Assembly (NCBI GenBank): GCA_902536065.1
Contig: CACAVZ010000002.1
Location: forward strand, 1 to 64,000
DNA length: 64,000 nucleotides
Source of the DNA: an uncultured Synechococcaceae cyanobacterium
GTDB taxonomy: Bacteria; Cyanobacteriota; Cyanobacteriia; PCC-6307; Cyanobiaceae
Reading direction: 5' to 3'
Below the pieces are notes generated by a model. It searched no databases, had not been told where the DNA came from, and saw only the letters and a list, made by a program, of their open reading frames with translations. How positions within the stretch are numbered: position 1 is the first letter of the stretch; every line of letters starts with the position of its first letter. Below are positions 17,531-27,839 of this stretch, piece by piece. The position numbers were made by a program, and so were the translations under genes.

Positions 17531-18241
17531 TCAGTCAAATTTATGTTTACCATAATCTTTTTCTTCATTAAGAATATCTGGTCTTCTTTCAGCTGTTCTT
17601 TGTCTCATTTTTTTTTCCCTCCACAAATGTATTTCCTTATGGTTACCGCTAAGTAAGATATCAGGAACTTTCATGCCTCTAAAGTTGGCGGGTCTTGTAT
17701 ATTGTGGATATTCAAGCAAAGGAGAATTATGACTTTCATCCACTAAGGAGCTTGGATCACCAAGAGTTCCAGGTAATAACCTAGTCAATCCGTTAATAAT
17801 TGATATACAGGGTATTTCTCCTCCAGAGAGAACATAATCGCCTATAGATATCTCTTCATCAGCCAAACATCTAATCCTTTCATCAAAACCTTCATATTGG
17901 CCACATATAATTATTATTTGATCCAAAGAGGTCCATCTAACAAGATCCTTTTGCTTTAGTACTTTTCCCTGAGGAGTCATCAACAAAGTTTTACTTTTAG
18001 GTGATTTTCTAATTGATTCATATGCCTTATAAATGGGTTCAGGTTTTAATACCATACCTACGCCTCCTCCATAAGGCTTATCGTCTACTTGCCTATATGA
18101 ACCTTCTCCGTATTCTCTTAAATCATGTAAATTTACTTTAATCAAATCCTTATCTAAAGCTCTTGTTATTACCCCTAAATTATTTATTAATTCAAAAGCT
18201 TTAGGGAACAATGTAATTACATCAAAATTAAAACTACTCAT
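17531..18241 (-). CDS. trmD: tRNA (guanine-N1)-methyltransferase
   Basis: This enzyme methylates G37 of tRNAs to prevent frameshifting. The 236-residue product has [12 protein letters not shown] at the start, [25 protein letters not shown] and the trefoil-knot SAM site [18 protein letters not shown]. It is the first conserved gene right of the accessory block. Its start codon is adjacent to the end of era, so era and trmD form one unit. Confidence 0.97.
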   Translation of the reverse strand: MSSFNFDVITLFPKAFELINNLGVITRALDKDLIKVNLHDLREYGEGSYRQVDDKPYGGGVGMVLKPEPIYKAYESIRKSPKSKTLLMTPQGKVLKQKDLVRWTSLDQIIIICGQYEGFDERIRCLADEEISIGDYVLSGGEIPCISIINGLTRLLPGTLGDPSSLVDESHNSPLLEYPQYTRPANFRGMKVPDILLSGNHKEIHLWREKKMRQRTAERRPDILNEEKDYGKHKFD

Positions 18242-19153
18242 TTAGAAATCTTCCTCATAACCATACTCAATTAGCCTTGATTCTTTTTTTCTCCAATTGG
18301 GAACAACTTTCACAAACAACTCTAAGTGAACTGGACCATCAATTAATTTTGACATATTTGATCTTGCTGACTGACCAATCATTTTTAACATTGAACCTTT
18401 CTTTCCAATAAGAATGCCTTTTTGAGTTGATCTTTCAACAATAATAGTAGCCAAAATAGCTGTAAAAACTTTGCCATTTTTTCTTTTCATTTCCTCTCTC
18501 TTTTCTATCTTTACTGCGACACTATGAGGTACCTCTTCTCTTGTATTGTTTAATACCTGCTCTCTTACTAAATCAGATAATAAATTATCTAATGGTTGGT
18601 CGCAAATCGTATCTTCACCATAAAGTTTTGGTCCCTCTGGAAGAAAATTAAGTGCCATATCGACTAGTTCAGAACATCCCTCTCCTTCAGAAGCACTTAC
18701 AATTTGAAAGTTTATATTAATCCCAAAAAATCTTCTATATTGATCTAATCGTAAATTCCTAAATTCTTTATTAACCAAATCCCACTTGTTTAATGCCACA
18801 ATAAACTCAGTTTTATTTGCGATTAGAAAGTTCAAAATATATTCATCACCTCTACCTGGTTCTTCACTTGAATCGATTACAAAAATTACCATATCAACTC
18901 CATTAATTGCAGATTTTGCGTTTTTTACTAATATCTCTCCAAGTCGATGATGAGGTTTGTGAACACCTGGCGTATCAACAAAAATTATTTGCCCATTGTC
19001 TGTAGTAAGTATTCCTTTTAATTTATTTCTAGTAGTTTGCGCTATTGGAGAAGTAATTGTTATTTTTTCTCCAATCAATTTATTTATTAAAGTTGATTTA
19101 CCGACATTTGGCCTTCCTAGTAAAGTTACAAACCCAGATCTATAATTGGCCAA
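18242..19153 (-). CDS. era: GTPase Era
   Basis: This essential GTPase binds 16S rRNA during 30S assembly. G1 is GRPNVGKS at residues 13-20, G3 is DTPGVHKPHH near 60 and G4 is NKWD near 120. The C-terminal KH domain has GILIGKKGSMLKMIG, followed by a conserved hydrophobic-basic tail. Length is 303 residues. The start is TTG, just before MANYRSGFVTLLGRPN. It abuts trmD without a gap and is divergent from the 175-residue gene at 19192. Confidence 0.97.
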   Translation of the reverse strand: MANYRSGFVTLLGRPNVGKSTLINKLIGEKITITSPIAQTTRNKLKGILTTDNGQIIFVDTPGVHKPHHRLGEILVKNAKSAINGVDMVIFVIDSSEEPGRGDEYILNFLIANKTEFIVALNKWDLVNKEFRNLRLDQYRRFFGININFQIVSASEGEGCSELVDMALNFLPEGPKLYGEDTICDQPLDNLLSDLVREQVLNNTREEVPHSVAVKIEKREEMKRKNGKVFTAILATIIVERSTQKGILIGKKGSMLKMIGQSARSNMSKLIDGPVHLELFVKVVPNWRKKESRLIEYGYEEDF

Positions 19154-19191
19154 AGACTTTTAATGTATCAATAATAAAATTCTGATCAAAA

Positions 19192-19719
19192 ATGGAAAAA
19201 AAAACCATAAATTTTAAAGAAGCTACGTTCACGCAAGCAATAAACATATCCGCACAATGGTGCAAAGAGTGGGGTGAAGATTTACTCAGCGAAGAGGTTT
19301 TAGCAGATAGAATCGCCGAGCTAACGAAAACAAGAAATGGACTCAGAGGATTTTTTGCATACGCTTTATCAGATAAAGATTGTTTTTTGTTAGATAAACT
19401 TCCTTTTTCACTAATTTACAAACTAAACGAAGGTGGTGATGCTGTAACAGAAATAGTAGTAAAAAATTTAATAATGAGTTCCGCTCAAATTATTATTCAT
19501 CGAAGAGATAATAATCGTGAATATGAGATAACATCGGAAAACGTTTCAGATAGATGTAAGGCTATTCTAAGACTGCTAGAAACTAAGTCAGTTACAAAGT
19601 CTGTCAATCAAGTCCTCAGAGACTTAGATGATATGGGCAATAGTTTTGATAATTCAGTAAAATATGACTCCGAGCAAAAGGAATTCATAAAAAAACAAAT
19701 TCTTGATATCGCCCAATAA
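19192..19719 (+). CDS. Conserved cyanobacterial protein of unknown function
   Basis: The 175-residue soluble protein begins with a helical segment (TQAINISAQWCKEWGED), followed by LTKTRNGLRGFFAYALSDKD and a probable alpha/beta core with AQIIIHRRDNNREYEI. It has no membrane segments. It is monocistronic, and a strong hairpin terminator follows immediately. The length and composition suit a conserved core-genome protein, but I recognise no family or function. Confidence 0.75.
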   Translation: MEKKTINFKEATFTQAINISAQWCKEWGEDLLSEEVLADRIAELTKTRNGLRGFFAYALSDKDCFLLDKLPFSLIYKLNEGGDAVTEIVVKNLIMSSAQIIIHRRDNNREYEITSENVSDRCKAILRLLETKSVTKSVNQVLRDLDDMGNSFDNSVKYDSEQKEFIKKQILDIAQ

Positions 19720-19720
19720 A

Positions 19721-19758
19721 AAAGCGTAGAAATAAATCTACGCTTTGGGTTATTTTTT
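19721..19758. terminator. Bidirectional Rho-independent terminator
   Basis: A perfect 10-bp stem (arms 19721-19730 and 19737-19746, six-base loop) is flanked by T-rich sequence to the right and A-rich sequence to the left. It therefore can stop transcription of both the 175-residue gene (+) and the Bax-inhibitor-1 gene (-), which converge here. Confidence 0.88.
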
Positions 19759-19770
19759 TACGGAATTTGT

Positions 19771-20508
19771 TTAGTCTCTTCTTCCACCGCCTTGGAGTGC
19801 AATCATTAATCTCAATATAAAAACAAAAAGATTTATATAAGTTAAATACATACCTAAAGCCCCTGCAAGGTATTGATCATCATTATATCTTCTTGGCATT
19901 GTGTAGAAATCAACGAAAGACATTGCAACGAATAAGACAGTTCCAAATCCTGCGATTATCAATTCGAGTCCTGAACCACCAAAAACTCCTGGAGCAAAGA
20001 ATCCTCCAATTAATTGGACAAACATTGCTATAAGCAGTCCTATCAATCCGAGACCAACTACACCACTTAGTGCTTGGCCAACACTATCACTCATTCTTTG
20101 ACCAGTGTAAGAGGCAATAACGAAAGTTATACCAGTAGCCAAGGCAGCTGTTCCTACCGAACCAATACCAATTGTTCCTATTGCTAAAGCAACTATTCCA
20201 CTTAAGGTGAATCCAGTTAACAAGCTAAATCCTGTTAGTAAAGGCAAGGCCTTTGCATTGTTTGCATTATTTGCAGCGCTTGTAGCTATAAAAAACAAAA
20301 TCAATTCTGCAATTAATGCAACTATTGAAAGAGGCTGGAAAAGACCAGGATTTGTTGCTATGAGTGAGACACCTGCTAAAACACCTAAAGAGGTTAGAAC
20401 CATACCTCCACCTACATAGGGTAAGGCTTTTTGAACAACATTAGGTCCAACAATTGAACTAGTTTGTGCTTCACGAATAGCTTGATTAAAATTACTACTT
20501 GCTGGCAT
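19771..20508 (-). CDS. Bax inhibitor-1 / YccA family membrane protein
   Basis: The 245-residue protein has a soluble N-terminus with REAQTSSIVGPNVVQKALPYVGG reduced to its core QTSSIVGPNVVQKALPY, then about seven hydrophobic helices. The C-terminal GMYLTYINLFVFILRLM is the hallmark end of the BI-1 family. Homologues are calcium-leak or stress-related channels, but the role in cyanobacteria is not established. It stands alone, with phoH upstream on the same strand after a 73-base gap. Confidence 0.88.
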   Translation of the reverse strand: MPASSNFNQAIREAQTSSIVGPNVVQKALPYVGGGMVLTSLGVLAGVSLIATNPGLFQPLSIVALIAELILFFIATSAANNANNAKALPLLTGFSLLTGFTLSGIVALAIGTIGIGSVGTAALATGITFVIASYTGQRMSDSVGQALSGVVGLGLIGLLIAMFVQLIGGFFAPGVFGGSGLELIIAGFGTVLFVAMSFVDFYTMPRRYNDDQYLAGALGMYLTYINLFVFILRLMIALQGGGRRD

Positions 20509-20581
20509 TTTTTTTATTAGATATGTTTTTATTCTACTTGATTTTTAAAATTTCAGGGTACGGATCTCCAGAGTTATAAAT

Positions 20582-21538
20582 TTATTGATAAGCATCAATA
20601 ATTTTCTGAACTAAAGGATGACGAACTACATCTTCAATACTTAGATAACAAAATTTTATACCTTCAGTTTCAGAGAATATTCTTGATGCTTCGACAAGGC
20701 CGCTTTCTTGATCTTTTTTTAAGTCAATTTGAGTAATATCTCCATTTACCACCATCTTTGATCTTGAACCTAATCTTGTTAAGAACATCCTCATTTGAGG
20801 ACAAGTTGTGTTTTGTGCTTCATCTAAAATAACCAAAGAGTTATCCAAGGTTCTGCCTCTCATAAATGCTAATGGTGCAACTTCAATAATTCCTTTTTCG
20901 ATTAACGAATTTGTTCTATCAAATCCGAAAATACTATGTAAAGAATCAAAGAGGGGTCTTAAATATGGATCTACTTTTTGTTGCAAATCTCCAGGCAAAA
21001 ATCCCAAACTTTCGCCAGCTTCTACGGCTGGTCTTGTTAGAACAATTTTTTCAATTTTTTTCTCGTTCAATAGTCTTGCTGCGCAAACAGTTGCCAAAAA
21101 TGTCTTACCAGTTCCAGCTGGACCAATTGCAAAGGTTAGGTCAAAGTTTTCGATTGATTCAACATATTCTTTTTGCCTTATAGTTCTTGGTCTTAAGTAT
21201 CTTCCTTCTTTGGAACGGGCAAGAACTTTTTTCCCTAGTTCAGCGTGCGATGAAGACTCTCCCATATTTAAAGAACTTAGTGCGGCCCTAAGATCTACTT
21301 CTGGGACTTCTAACCCTTGTTCCCAAATTGGTCTTGTCAGCTCTACTAATGCTGATGCTCTCTCAATCTTAGATATGACACCGTTCATCTCAAGTTGCAA
21401 GCCTCTAATGGTTAAAGAAACTCCTGTTAGAGACTCAAATTTTTTTAAAAAAGAATTCCCAGGTCCTGATAATGCTGTAGCGGCATCAGAGCTTGGCAAA
21501 TCTAATTTGAAGTGACCAGTTTTGGAAACTTCTTTCAT
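20582..21538 (-). CDS. phoH: PhoH-like ATPase
   Basis: This 318-residue P-loop protein has a KH-like N-terminal domain. Walker A is GPAGTGKT at 139-146 and Walker B is LVILDEAQN at about 235-243, followed by PQMRMFLTRLGSRSKMV. The family is linked to phosphate starvation and RNA handling, though the biochemical role is not settled. The order phoH - rpsP - ffh on one strand, with 36- and 53-base gaps, suggests a shared transcript with translation genes. Confidence 0.95.
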   Translation of the reverse strand: MKEVSKTGHFKLDLPSSDAATALSGPGNSFLKKFESLTGVSLTIRGLQLEMNGVISKIERASALVELTRPIWEQGLEVPEVDLRAALSSLNMGESSSHAELGKKVLARSKEGRYLRPRTIRQKEYVESIENFDLTFAIGPAGTGKTFLATVCAARLLNEKKIEKIVLTRPAVEAGESLGFLPGDLQQKVDPYLRPLFDSLHSIFGFDRTNSLIEKGIIEVAPLAFMRGRTLDNSLVILDEAQNTTCPQMRMFLTRLGSRSKMVVNGDITQIDLKKDQESGLVEASRIFSETEGIKFCYLSIEDVVRHPLVQKIIDAYQ

Positions 21539-21574
21539 TTAGTTCTTTTACAAGGATAAAAATATATCAAAGCT

Positions 21575-21940
21575 CTAGCTTTCAGCTTCATTACTATCGC
21601 TTTCTGATTTACTACTATCACTTTCTTCATCTTTAACTTTGGCTTTAGCTGCTTTTTCCTTTTCTAACTTTGCCTTACCGATAGCAATTGAGGGTCTTTC
21701 TTTTTTTTCTATTAACCCTCCCTTTTCTAATAAAGTCCTTACAACATCAGTTGGCTGAGCACCTTGTGTAAGCCTTGTTCTTAAAGCTTCAGTATCAAGC
21801 CTGGTTTCCTTAGTTCTTGGGTTATAAAAACCTAATTCTTCTAAAGGTCTGCCATCTCTTCTGGAAGTACTATTGCATGCAACAATTCTGAAACTTGCCT
21901 CTTTTTTCTTTCCAAAGCGCTTAAGGCGCAATTTAATCAT
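21575..21940 (-). CDS. rpsP: 30S ribosomal protein S16 with acidic tail
   Basis: The first 80 residues are a standard bS16: [20 protein letters not shown], then [15 protein letters not shown]. After about residue 95 the protein carries an extra low-complexity tail rich in Lys-Ala and then Glu-Ser-Asp ([19 protein letters not shown]), giving 121 residues against the usual 80-90. The tail probably lies on the ribosome surface. It lies between ffh and phoH on the same strand. Confidence 0.97.
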   Translation of the reverse strand: MIKLRLKRFGKKKEASFRIVACNSTSRRDGRPLEELGFYNPRTKETRLDTEALRTRLTQGAQPTDVVRTLLEKGGLIEKKERPSIAIGKAKLEKEKAAKAKVKDEESDSSKSESDSNEAES

Positions 21941-21993
21941 CTTAAATAAATCCGTTTTAATAATAATATCATTTAAAGGTAAAAGTTTAGAAA

Positions 21994-23418
21994 TTACAAA
22001 TCTGCAAATCCTTTTTTCTTCTTATTACTTTTTTGTTTTTTCATTGGTTTATTACTGCCCATTCCTCCCATTCCTCCCATTCCTCCCATTCCTGGCATTC
22101 CTCCCATTCCTGGCATTCCTCCATTCGACATTTGTTTCATGAACCCTCTCATTCTTTGGAAATCAGCTAATACTTTATCTACATCTTTTGCTTGATATCC
22201 ACTCCCTTCCGCAATCCTCTGTCTTCTTGAAGGCTGGGCAGCAAGAACCTCAGGTTTTTGTTTCTCCTCAAGAGTCATTGAAGAGATCATAGATTCTATT
22301 TTCTTCAGTTGATCTTCTCCATCTTTTATCATCCCATCATCGATTTTATTCATTCCAGGTATCAATTTTATTAATCCTCCAAGTGATCCCATTCTTTTAA
22401 TTAATCTCATTTGCTTAACAAAATCATTAAAGTCGAAAGTTGCTTCTTGAAGTTTCTTTTGCATAGCTTCTGCATCAGCAAGCTCAACTTCCTTTTGAGC
22501 TTTTTCCACAAGTGTCAATACATCGCCCATTCCTAAGATTCTGCTAGCCATTCTTTCTGGATGGAATGGTTGTAGTGCTTCAATTTTTTCTCCTACACCT
22601 ATAAATTTGATTGGTTTCCCACTTATCTTCCTTATTGATAAAGCAGCTCCTCCTCTTGAGTCACCATCTAACTTAGTGAGTATTGCACCTGAAATTCCTA
22701 CTTTTTCGTGAAATGACTTTGTCAAATCAGCGGCTTCTTGCCCAATCATTGAATCCACAACAAGCAAAACTTCATCAGGCTTAGAAACTTCTTTAATACG
22801 AACCATTTCACTCATCATTGAATCATCAATTTGCAATCTTCCTGCAGTATCAATAATGATCGAGTTAAAATTATTTTCACTCGCATAAATTAATGCATCC
22901 TCTGTTATCTCTTCAGGCTTACTACTTGTTTCTTTTGATGAAAATACTTCCAAGTCATATTGACTGCCTAACGTTTTCAATTGCTCAACAGCTGCTGGTC
23001 GATAAATATCTGCAGCCACCAAAAGAACTTTTTTATCTTTTTCCTTCAGATAAAGACCTAATTTTCCTGTCGCAGTTGTTTTACCAGCACCTTGAAGTCC
23101 AGCCATTAAAATAACAGTAGGACTATTTTCATTTTCGTTCAATGGAGAATTTTCATTCCCCATAATGTTTATTAATTCTTTATTTACAACTTCTATAAAT
23201 TTTTGACCTGGGTTTACCCCCTTAACCACTTCTTCTCCAATAGCTTTATCTTTAACATCTGAAATAAACTCTTTTACTACCGATAAACTAACATCTGCAT
23301 CTAGCAGTGCTCTTTTCACATCCTTCAGGGCATCATTAATATTATTTTCACTAATTTTTGCTTCGCCTCTTAAACCCTTTACTGCGTTTTCAAAGCGTGA
23401 TGAGAGTTCATCAAACAT
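21994..23418 (-). CDS. ffh: Signal recognition particle protein Ffh
   Basis: This is the SRP54 GTPase that targets membrane proteins co-translationally. The N domain spans residues 1-95. The G domain has [14 protein letters not shown] (107-120) and [12 protein letters not shown]. The M domain has [20 protein letters not shown] and [12 protein letters not shown]. The last 50 residues are a Met-Gly-rich repeat tract followed by a Lys-rich end. The tract is encoded by seven 9-nt tandem units. The partner SRP RNA is at 49991-50084 in this window. Length is 474 residues. Confidence 0.98.
   Translation of the reverse strand: MFDELSSRFENAVKGLRGEAKISENNINDALKDVKRALLDADVSLSVVKEFISDVKDKAIGEEVVKGVNPGQKFIEVVNKELINIMGNENSPLNENENSPTVILMAGLQGAGKTTATGKLGLYLKEKDKKVLLVAADIYRPAAVEQLKTLGSQYDLEVFSSKETSSKPEEITEDALIYASENNFNSIIIDTAGRLQIDDSMMSEMVRIKEVSKPDEVLLVVDSMIGQEAADLTKSFHEKVGISGAILTKLDGDSRGGAALSIRKISGKPIKFIGVGEKIEALQPFHPERMASRILGMGDVLTLVEKAQKEVELADAEAMQKKLQEATFDFNDFVKQMRLIKRMGSLGGLIKLIPGMNKIDDGMIKDGEDQLKKIESMISSMTLEEKQKPEVLAAQPSRRQRIAEGSGYQAKDVDKVLADFQRMRGFMKQMSNGGMPGMGGMPGMGGMGGMGGMGSNKPMKKQKSNKKKKGFADL
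22060..22122. repeat. Seven 9-nt tandem repeats within ffh
   Basis: Seven direct units of CATTCCTCC or CATTCCTGG run without interruption. On the coding (minus) strand each unit encodes Gly-Gly-Met or Pro-Gly-Met, giving a (G/P)GM7 tract at the end of the Ffh M domain. Unit length is a multiple of three, so copy-number change keeps the frame. Confidence 0.95.
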
Positions 23419-23465
23419 TTTTAAAAAGTAATTTTAATTATTATAAATGATCTCGATGTTTATAC

Positions 23466-25571
23466 TTAAGCGCCGCTTATAAAATCAACTAATTTCCATG
23501 ATTTATTTGCAAAACCCAAAATATATTTAACTTTCAGCGGATTCAATGATGTTTCATTAATTAATTCTCCTGAATTCTTAATTATTCTCTCAAGATAATT
23601 TAATTCAACCAAAACTACTAACCTAGAAGATGTTTGTGATACCAAATCTATTTTCTTTATTTGAGAATTTATTTCTTTATAAATTTCTTTTTTGATATCA
23701 TTTTGTCTTTCTTCGATTGTTCTATCAATCAAGCCATTACTAACAATCTTAGAAAGGTTAATTTCATTGTTTCCAGCTAAATAATTACTTTTACTTAAAA
23801 GCCACATATTAATTAAATTCTTTATCTCTTCTAGAGAAGGGGAAGCTGTAGTGATCTCTTCAACTTTAAAAAAATTATTTGCATTAGGATTAATAATATT
23901 GTTCTTATTTTCATTAAAAGTGTTTGTTTTAATTTCTTGAAGAATATCTTTCTTACTATCCTTTTGATTAATATCTGCAGATATTAAAGGTTTATCAGAA
24001 ATAGCTTTATCCTGCATTGATTTTTTAAAGTTATTCCTTAAAAATCCTATTCCAATACCAAATGTAAATAAGATCAAAAATGCATAAAGATAAATTAAAT
24101 AAGGTGACCGACTAATAATCTCTTTGTCATCCAAAAACTCACCAAAAGTAAACTTTAATTCAGCAAATTTTTCAATAAAGTATTTATAGAAATCTATTGG
24201 TTTATTCTTAAAAATTTCTTTATTGAATTTGTTTTCTTTAATATCGCTCTTTTCATATTCTTGTTTGATACCGCCTGGCCAAGGCAAACCCTTTTCATCG
24301 ATATTGTCTAGTCTTCTATCAAAATCCTTAGGATTATTTGTAGAAGATTCTTTTTTAATCTTTCTGTTTTGAAGATTTTGTTTAATTGAATTTTTATTTG
24401 ATTTCTTCTCAAATTTCTCTATAAATGCTTGAATTTCACTATCTTCAAACCAAGAGTTTAAATCCACATCTTTCGATTCGATATCTCTATAACCGACTAA
24501 AACATCACTTTCTAACCAATTTTTACAGAAAATACATATCGCTTCTAACTTATTTCCTGAATAGTTATTTAGCCAATCTCGTAATTCTTCATCAGAACTA
24601 CTAGAAAACCTTGCAGTGGCCTGATCAATATCTGCCAAAAGCAAGTCCAAACAACCAATAAGAGGCATTGAATCAAGACCAAATATATTTAGTTTCTTTA
24701 AAATCCTCCTCGCCTCAAATAACTTTTCAGGCTTTCTTCTTGAGAAACCAATTGCAGTCAAAGATAGAAAAGCTAAAAATCCTGCTTCCAATGACCCTCT
24801 TTTTTGCAATTCAAGAAACAAATCTATTTGTTCCTGAACTGTCAAATATGGTCTTATTTGTTGAAAAAAAGCTTCGAATTCATTTTGATTTAAATAATCA
24901 CTATATTCAGATTTATTATTACCTTCCAAACCCCCTCTTTTAATTATTAAATTTTCCAACATCATTAAACCTTTATTATGAGAATCTTGATCACTAAAAT
25001 CCCTACTTAGTAGATCTAAAATCCTGTAAGGGAGTAGAGAAACCAGGTCTTCTTCAAGTTCTTTCCTTCTTTCTCCAAGCTTTCCCATCCTTTGAAGAAG
25101 TTGTATCCCCTCTTGTAAAAAGTCTGAAGCATTAGAATATAATCTAAGCTGTTGTTCTTGTATTGCAGAATCTCTAGCTGTTAAAGCAGCCAATAAAGTT
25201 AAATCGGCTTCTCTACTACTCCCTAAAGCTGGGGTTTGTGGAGGCTGCAAAGCTTTTCTAGTAATTTTGAAAGCTTCTTTTGGAGAGCCAGATTCCCAGA
25301 GAAGTATTAATCCTGCCACCTCTCTATTTGATGAAAATTCCAATCCAGATGCTCCATTCAGTAACAAATTTTCGTACTCTCTTCTACTTTCCGGATCTGT
25401 AAGTAAATCAGCAGTTAAGCGAAGCAACTCTGATCTTTGCGTTAAAACTTCGTAAGTAAATCCTTGATCGGGTGTTTTATCTAATCTTAATTGAAACGCC
25501 CTTAATATTTCCTCAGACGTTGCAGAGGGGCTTACGCCAATTAAACGAAAATGATCTAAAGGAAGTTCCAA
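23466..25571 (-). CDS. ftn2: Cell division protein Ftn2/ZipN (ARC6-like)
   Basis: The 701-residue protein has an N-terminal J-like region, PLDHFRLIGVSPSATSEEIL, that lacks the HPD of true DnaJ. A long helical cytoplasmic region and a charged linker follow, then one membrane helix at about 488-508 and a C-terminal periplasmic domain (from about 590) with LINMWLLSKSNYLAGN, as in ARC6. This architecture defines Ftn2/ZipN/ARC6, which anchors the FtsZ ring to the membrane in cyanobacteria and plastids. The start is TTG. ftsZ and ftsQ are also in the window (47957-49975). It is divergent from pdhA. Confidence 0.93.
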   Translation of the reverse strand: MELPLDHFRLIGVSPSATSEEILRAFQLRLDKTPDQGFTYEVLTQRSELLRLTADLLTDPESRREYENLLLNGASGLEFSSNREVAGLILLWESGSPKEAFKITRKALQPPQTPALGSSREADLTLLAALTARDSAIQEQQLRLYSNASDFLQEGIQLLQRMGKLGERRKELEEDLVSLLPYRILDLLSRDFSDQDSHNKGLMMLENLIIKRGGLEGNNKSEYSDYLNQNEFEAFFQQIRPYLTVQEQIDLFLELQKRGSLEAGFLAFLSLTAIGFSRRKPEKLFEARRILKKLNIFGLDSMPLIGCLDLLLADIDQATARFSSSSDEELRDWLNNYSGNKLEAICIFCKNWLESDVLVGYRDIESKDVDLNSWFEDSEIQAFIEKFEKKSNKNSIKQNLQNRKIKKESSTNNPKDFDRRLDNIDEKGLPWPGGIKQEYEKSDIKENKFNKEIFKNKPIDFYKYFIEKFAELKFTFGEFLDDKEIISRSPYLIYLYAFLILFTFGIGIGFLRNNFKKSMQDKAISDKPLISADINQKDSKKDILQEIKTNTFNENKNNIINPNANNFFKVEEITTASPSLEEIKNLINMWLLSKSNYLAGNNEINLSKIVSNGLIDRTIEERQNDIKKEIYKEINSQIKKIDLVSQTSSRLVVLVELNYLERIIKNSGELINETSLNPLKVKYILGFANKSWKLVDFISGA

Positions 25572-25719
25572 ACAAATATCCTATTGAAAAATCTTAGACA
25601 AATTTTATCAATTTAAAAATTTTTTTCATTGGGTCTTACAGAGTTATTAAAAAAATTCATGAAAATCGACCTTCACAGCTTAGAATGTTAACAAATCAAA
25701 ACTTCATTAAGGTATTTTC

Positions 25720-26757
25720 TTGGAAACACACGTAGAGAGAATCTCAAATCTTCAAAACACAAAAAAAGCTGAATTAGATCGGGAAACTGGATTATTTCTT
25801 TTTGAAGATATGACGCTTGGTAGAAGATTCGAAGATAAGTGTGCTGAAATGTACTATCGGGGGAAAATGTTTGGTTTCGTTCATTTATATAACGGTCAGG
25901 AAGCTATAAGTACAGGGGTAATTGGAGCCATGAAAAAAAAACACGATTGGTTTTGTAGTACATACCGCGATCATGTTCATGCGTTAAGTGCAGGTGTTCC
26001 CTCCTTTGAAGTAATGAGTGAGCTTTTCGGTAAAGCTACAGGTTGTAGTAAAGGCCGAGGGGGGTCAATGCACTTATTTTCAAGAGAGCACCACTTATTA
26101 GGAGGATACGCATTTATTGGAGAAGGAATTCCAGTTGCTTTAGGGGCAGCCTTTTCAAGTAAATATAAAAAGGAAGTTGCTGGGAATATTAATAGTGACG
26201 CAGTAACCGCAGCATTCTTTGGAGATGGAACTTGCAATAATGGACAGTTTTTTGAATGTCTAAATATGGCCCAATTATGGAAATTACCCATAATTTTTGT
26301 TGTTGAAAATAATAAATGGGCTATTGGCATGGCTCACGATAGAGCAACTAGCAATCCTGAGATCTGGAGAAAAGCTTCTGCTTTTGGGATGCATGGTGAG
26401 GAAGTTGACGGGATGGATGTATTAGCGGTAAGAGAAGCAGCACAAAGGGCAATTGAGCGGGCCAGAGCGGGAGAGGGTCCAACACTTCTAGAATGCTTGA
26501 CTTATAGATTCAGAGGACATTCTCTTGCAGATCCAGATGAATTAAGGTCTGAAAAAGAGAAGGATTTTTGGGGAAAAAGAGATCCTATAAAAAAATTAGC
26601 CCTAGAAATGATTGATAAAGGATTTGCAACGGAAGAAGAATTAAAAAGTATTGAAAAGAAAATAGATAAAGAGATATCAGAGTCCGTTAAAAATGCTTTA
26701 GAAGCACCTGAACCCCCTTCTCAGGAGTTAACAAAATATATTTGGGCTGAAGATTAA
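25720..26757 (+). CDS. pdhA: Pyruvate dehydrogenase E1 component alpha subunit
   Basis: This subunit binds thiamine diphosphate in the PDH complex. [19 protein letters not shown] (from about residue 166) and ending VVENN near 195 is the TPP motif. [13 protein letters not shown] and RGGSMHLF are typical of E1-alpha. The start is TTG at 25720, supported by an AAGG Shine-Dalgarno-like element 7 bases upstream. Length is 345 residues. The E3 subunit gene is at 35290-36729. The gene ends directly against the stop of the convergent sigma factor gene with no gap. Confidence 0.96.
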   Translation: METHVERISNLQNTKKAELDRETGLFLFEDMTLGRRFEDKCAEMYYRGKMFGFVHLYNGQEAISTGVIGAMKKKHDWFCSTYRDHVHALSAGVPSFEVMSELFGKATGCSKGRGGSMHLFSREHHLLGGYAFIGEGIPVALGAAFSSKYKKEVAGNINSDAVTAAFFGDGTCNNGQFFECLNMAQLWKLPIIFVVENNKWAIGMAHDRATSNPEIWRKASAFGMHGEEVDGMDVLAVREAAQRAIERARAGEGPTLLECLTYRFRGHSLADPDELRSEKEKDFWGKRDPIKKLALEMIDKGFATEEELKSIEKKIDKEISESVKNALEAPEPPSQELTKYIWAED

Positions 26758-27699
26758 TTAAATACCACTAGGTAATTTTCTTGTTAAATTTCTTAATTTT
26801 CTTAATGCCTTCAGTTCAACCTGTCTAACTCTCTCCCTAGAAACTTCCAATAATCTTCCTATTTCAGCGAGGGTGTGTCTTTCATTACCATCTAGCCCAA
26901 ACCTTAATTTAAGGACATGTTGCTCTTGCTCACTTAGGTGTGTCAACCACTTACCGAGTTGCTCTTGATGCATTTTTTGTTCAACTTTATCTAAAGGCTC
27001 TTCATTATTACTATCAGCGATTAAATCACCTAAAAAGCTCCTTCCATCATCTCCATTAACTGGAGCATCTAAACTACTTGTTGATAGAGCTTGTCTTAAA
27101 ACAGAATCTAATTCTTCAACATCAATTTCCATTGCTTCTGCAATTTCAATTCTGCTTGGCATTGCACCAAGTTTATGCGCTAAATCCCTACTCACTTTTC
27201 TTATCGAGGCTAATCTTTCACTTAAATGAACTGGCAAACGAATTGTTCTTGATTGACAAGCAATTGCTCTTGTCATACTTTGCCTAATCCACCAAAAAGC
27301 GTAAGTAGAAAACTTATATCCTCTTGTAGGATCAAATTTTTCAACAGCCCTCTCCAAACCAAGGGAACCTTCTTGAACTAAATCTAGAAGTTCAAGGCCT
27401 TTACCTTGGTATTTTTTTGCCACACTAACAACTAATCTTAAATTAGCTTTCATCATTCTATCTTTAGCTCTTCTGCCAATTCTTATTACTCTTTTTTGCT
27501 TTGTTGTAAATTCATTAATTTTTTCATTTAATTGTCCATCTTCAGTAAGGATCATCATTTTCTGGACTTGATTACCTAACTCAATTTCCTCAGCAGGAGT
27601 TAACAAAGGTACTCTACCAATGTTTTGTAAGTACCAACTTATTGGATCATTACCTCTTCTTTTAGGTGTTTCTGCTTTAATTGGTATTGATGAGACCAT
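26758..27699 (-). CDS. RNA polymerase sigma factor, sigma-70 group 2
   Basis: The 313-residue factor has region 1.2 (DPISWYLQNIGRVPLLTPAE), region 2 with KKYQGKGLELLDLVQEGSLG and YKFSTYAFWWIRQSMTRAI, region 3, and region 4.2 with HTLAEIGRLLEVSRERVRQV. It lacks the long region 1.1 of the primary sigma, so it fits a group 2 (non-essential, primary-like) sigma of cyanobacteria. Such factors usually respond to light or nutrient shifts. Which member it is cannot be decided from this window. Confidence 0.93.
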   Translation of the reverse strand: MVSSIPIKAETPKRRGNDPISWYLQNIGRVPLLTPAEEIELGNQVQKMMILTEDGQLNEKINEFTTKQKRVIRIGRRAKDRMMKANLRLVVSVAKKYQGKGLELLDLVQEGSLGLERAVEKFDPTRGYKFSTYAFWWIRQSMTRAIACQSRTIRLPVHLSERLASIRKVSRDLAHKLGAMPSRIEIAEAMEIDVEELDSVLRQALSTSSLDAPVNGDDGRSFLGDLIADSNNEEPLDKVEQKMHQEQLGKWLTHLSEQEQHVLKLRFGLDGNERHTLAEIGRLLEVSRERVRQVELKALRKLRNLTRKLPSGI

Positions 27700-27839
27700 T
27701 TTTTGACCTGTGTAAGGTACTAAAACTCTCCTATACTTTTATGGAAATAGCCAAATATTTAATGTACGCTTCAGATTTCAAGTAATATTTGTATACTTAT
27801 GTGTTTAAAACTATAAATAACTCTCTTAAATTGTTTCTT

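Noticed and set aside
20808..21515. Open frame of 235 codons antisense to phoH
   Set aside because: It lies entirely within phoH on the other strand and has no recognisable domains. phoH has clear ATPase motifs, so this is a shadow frame.
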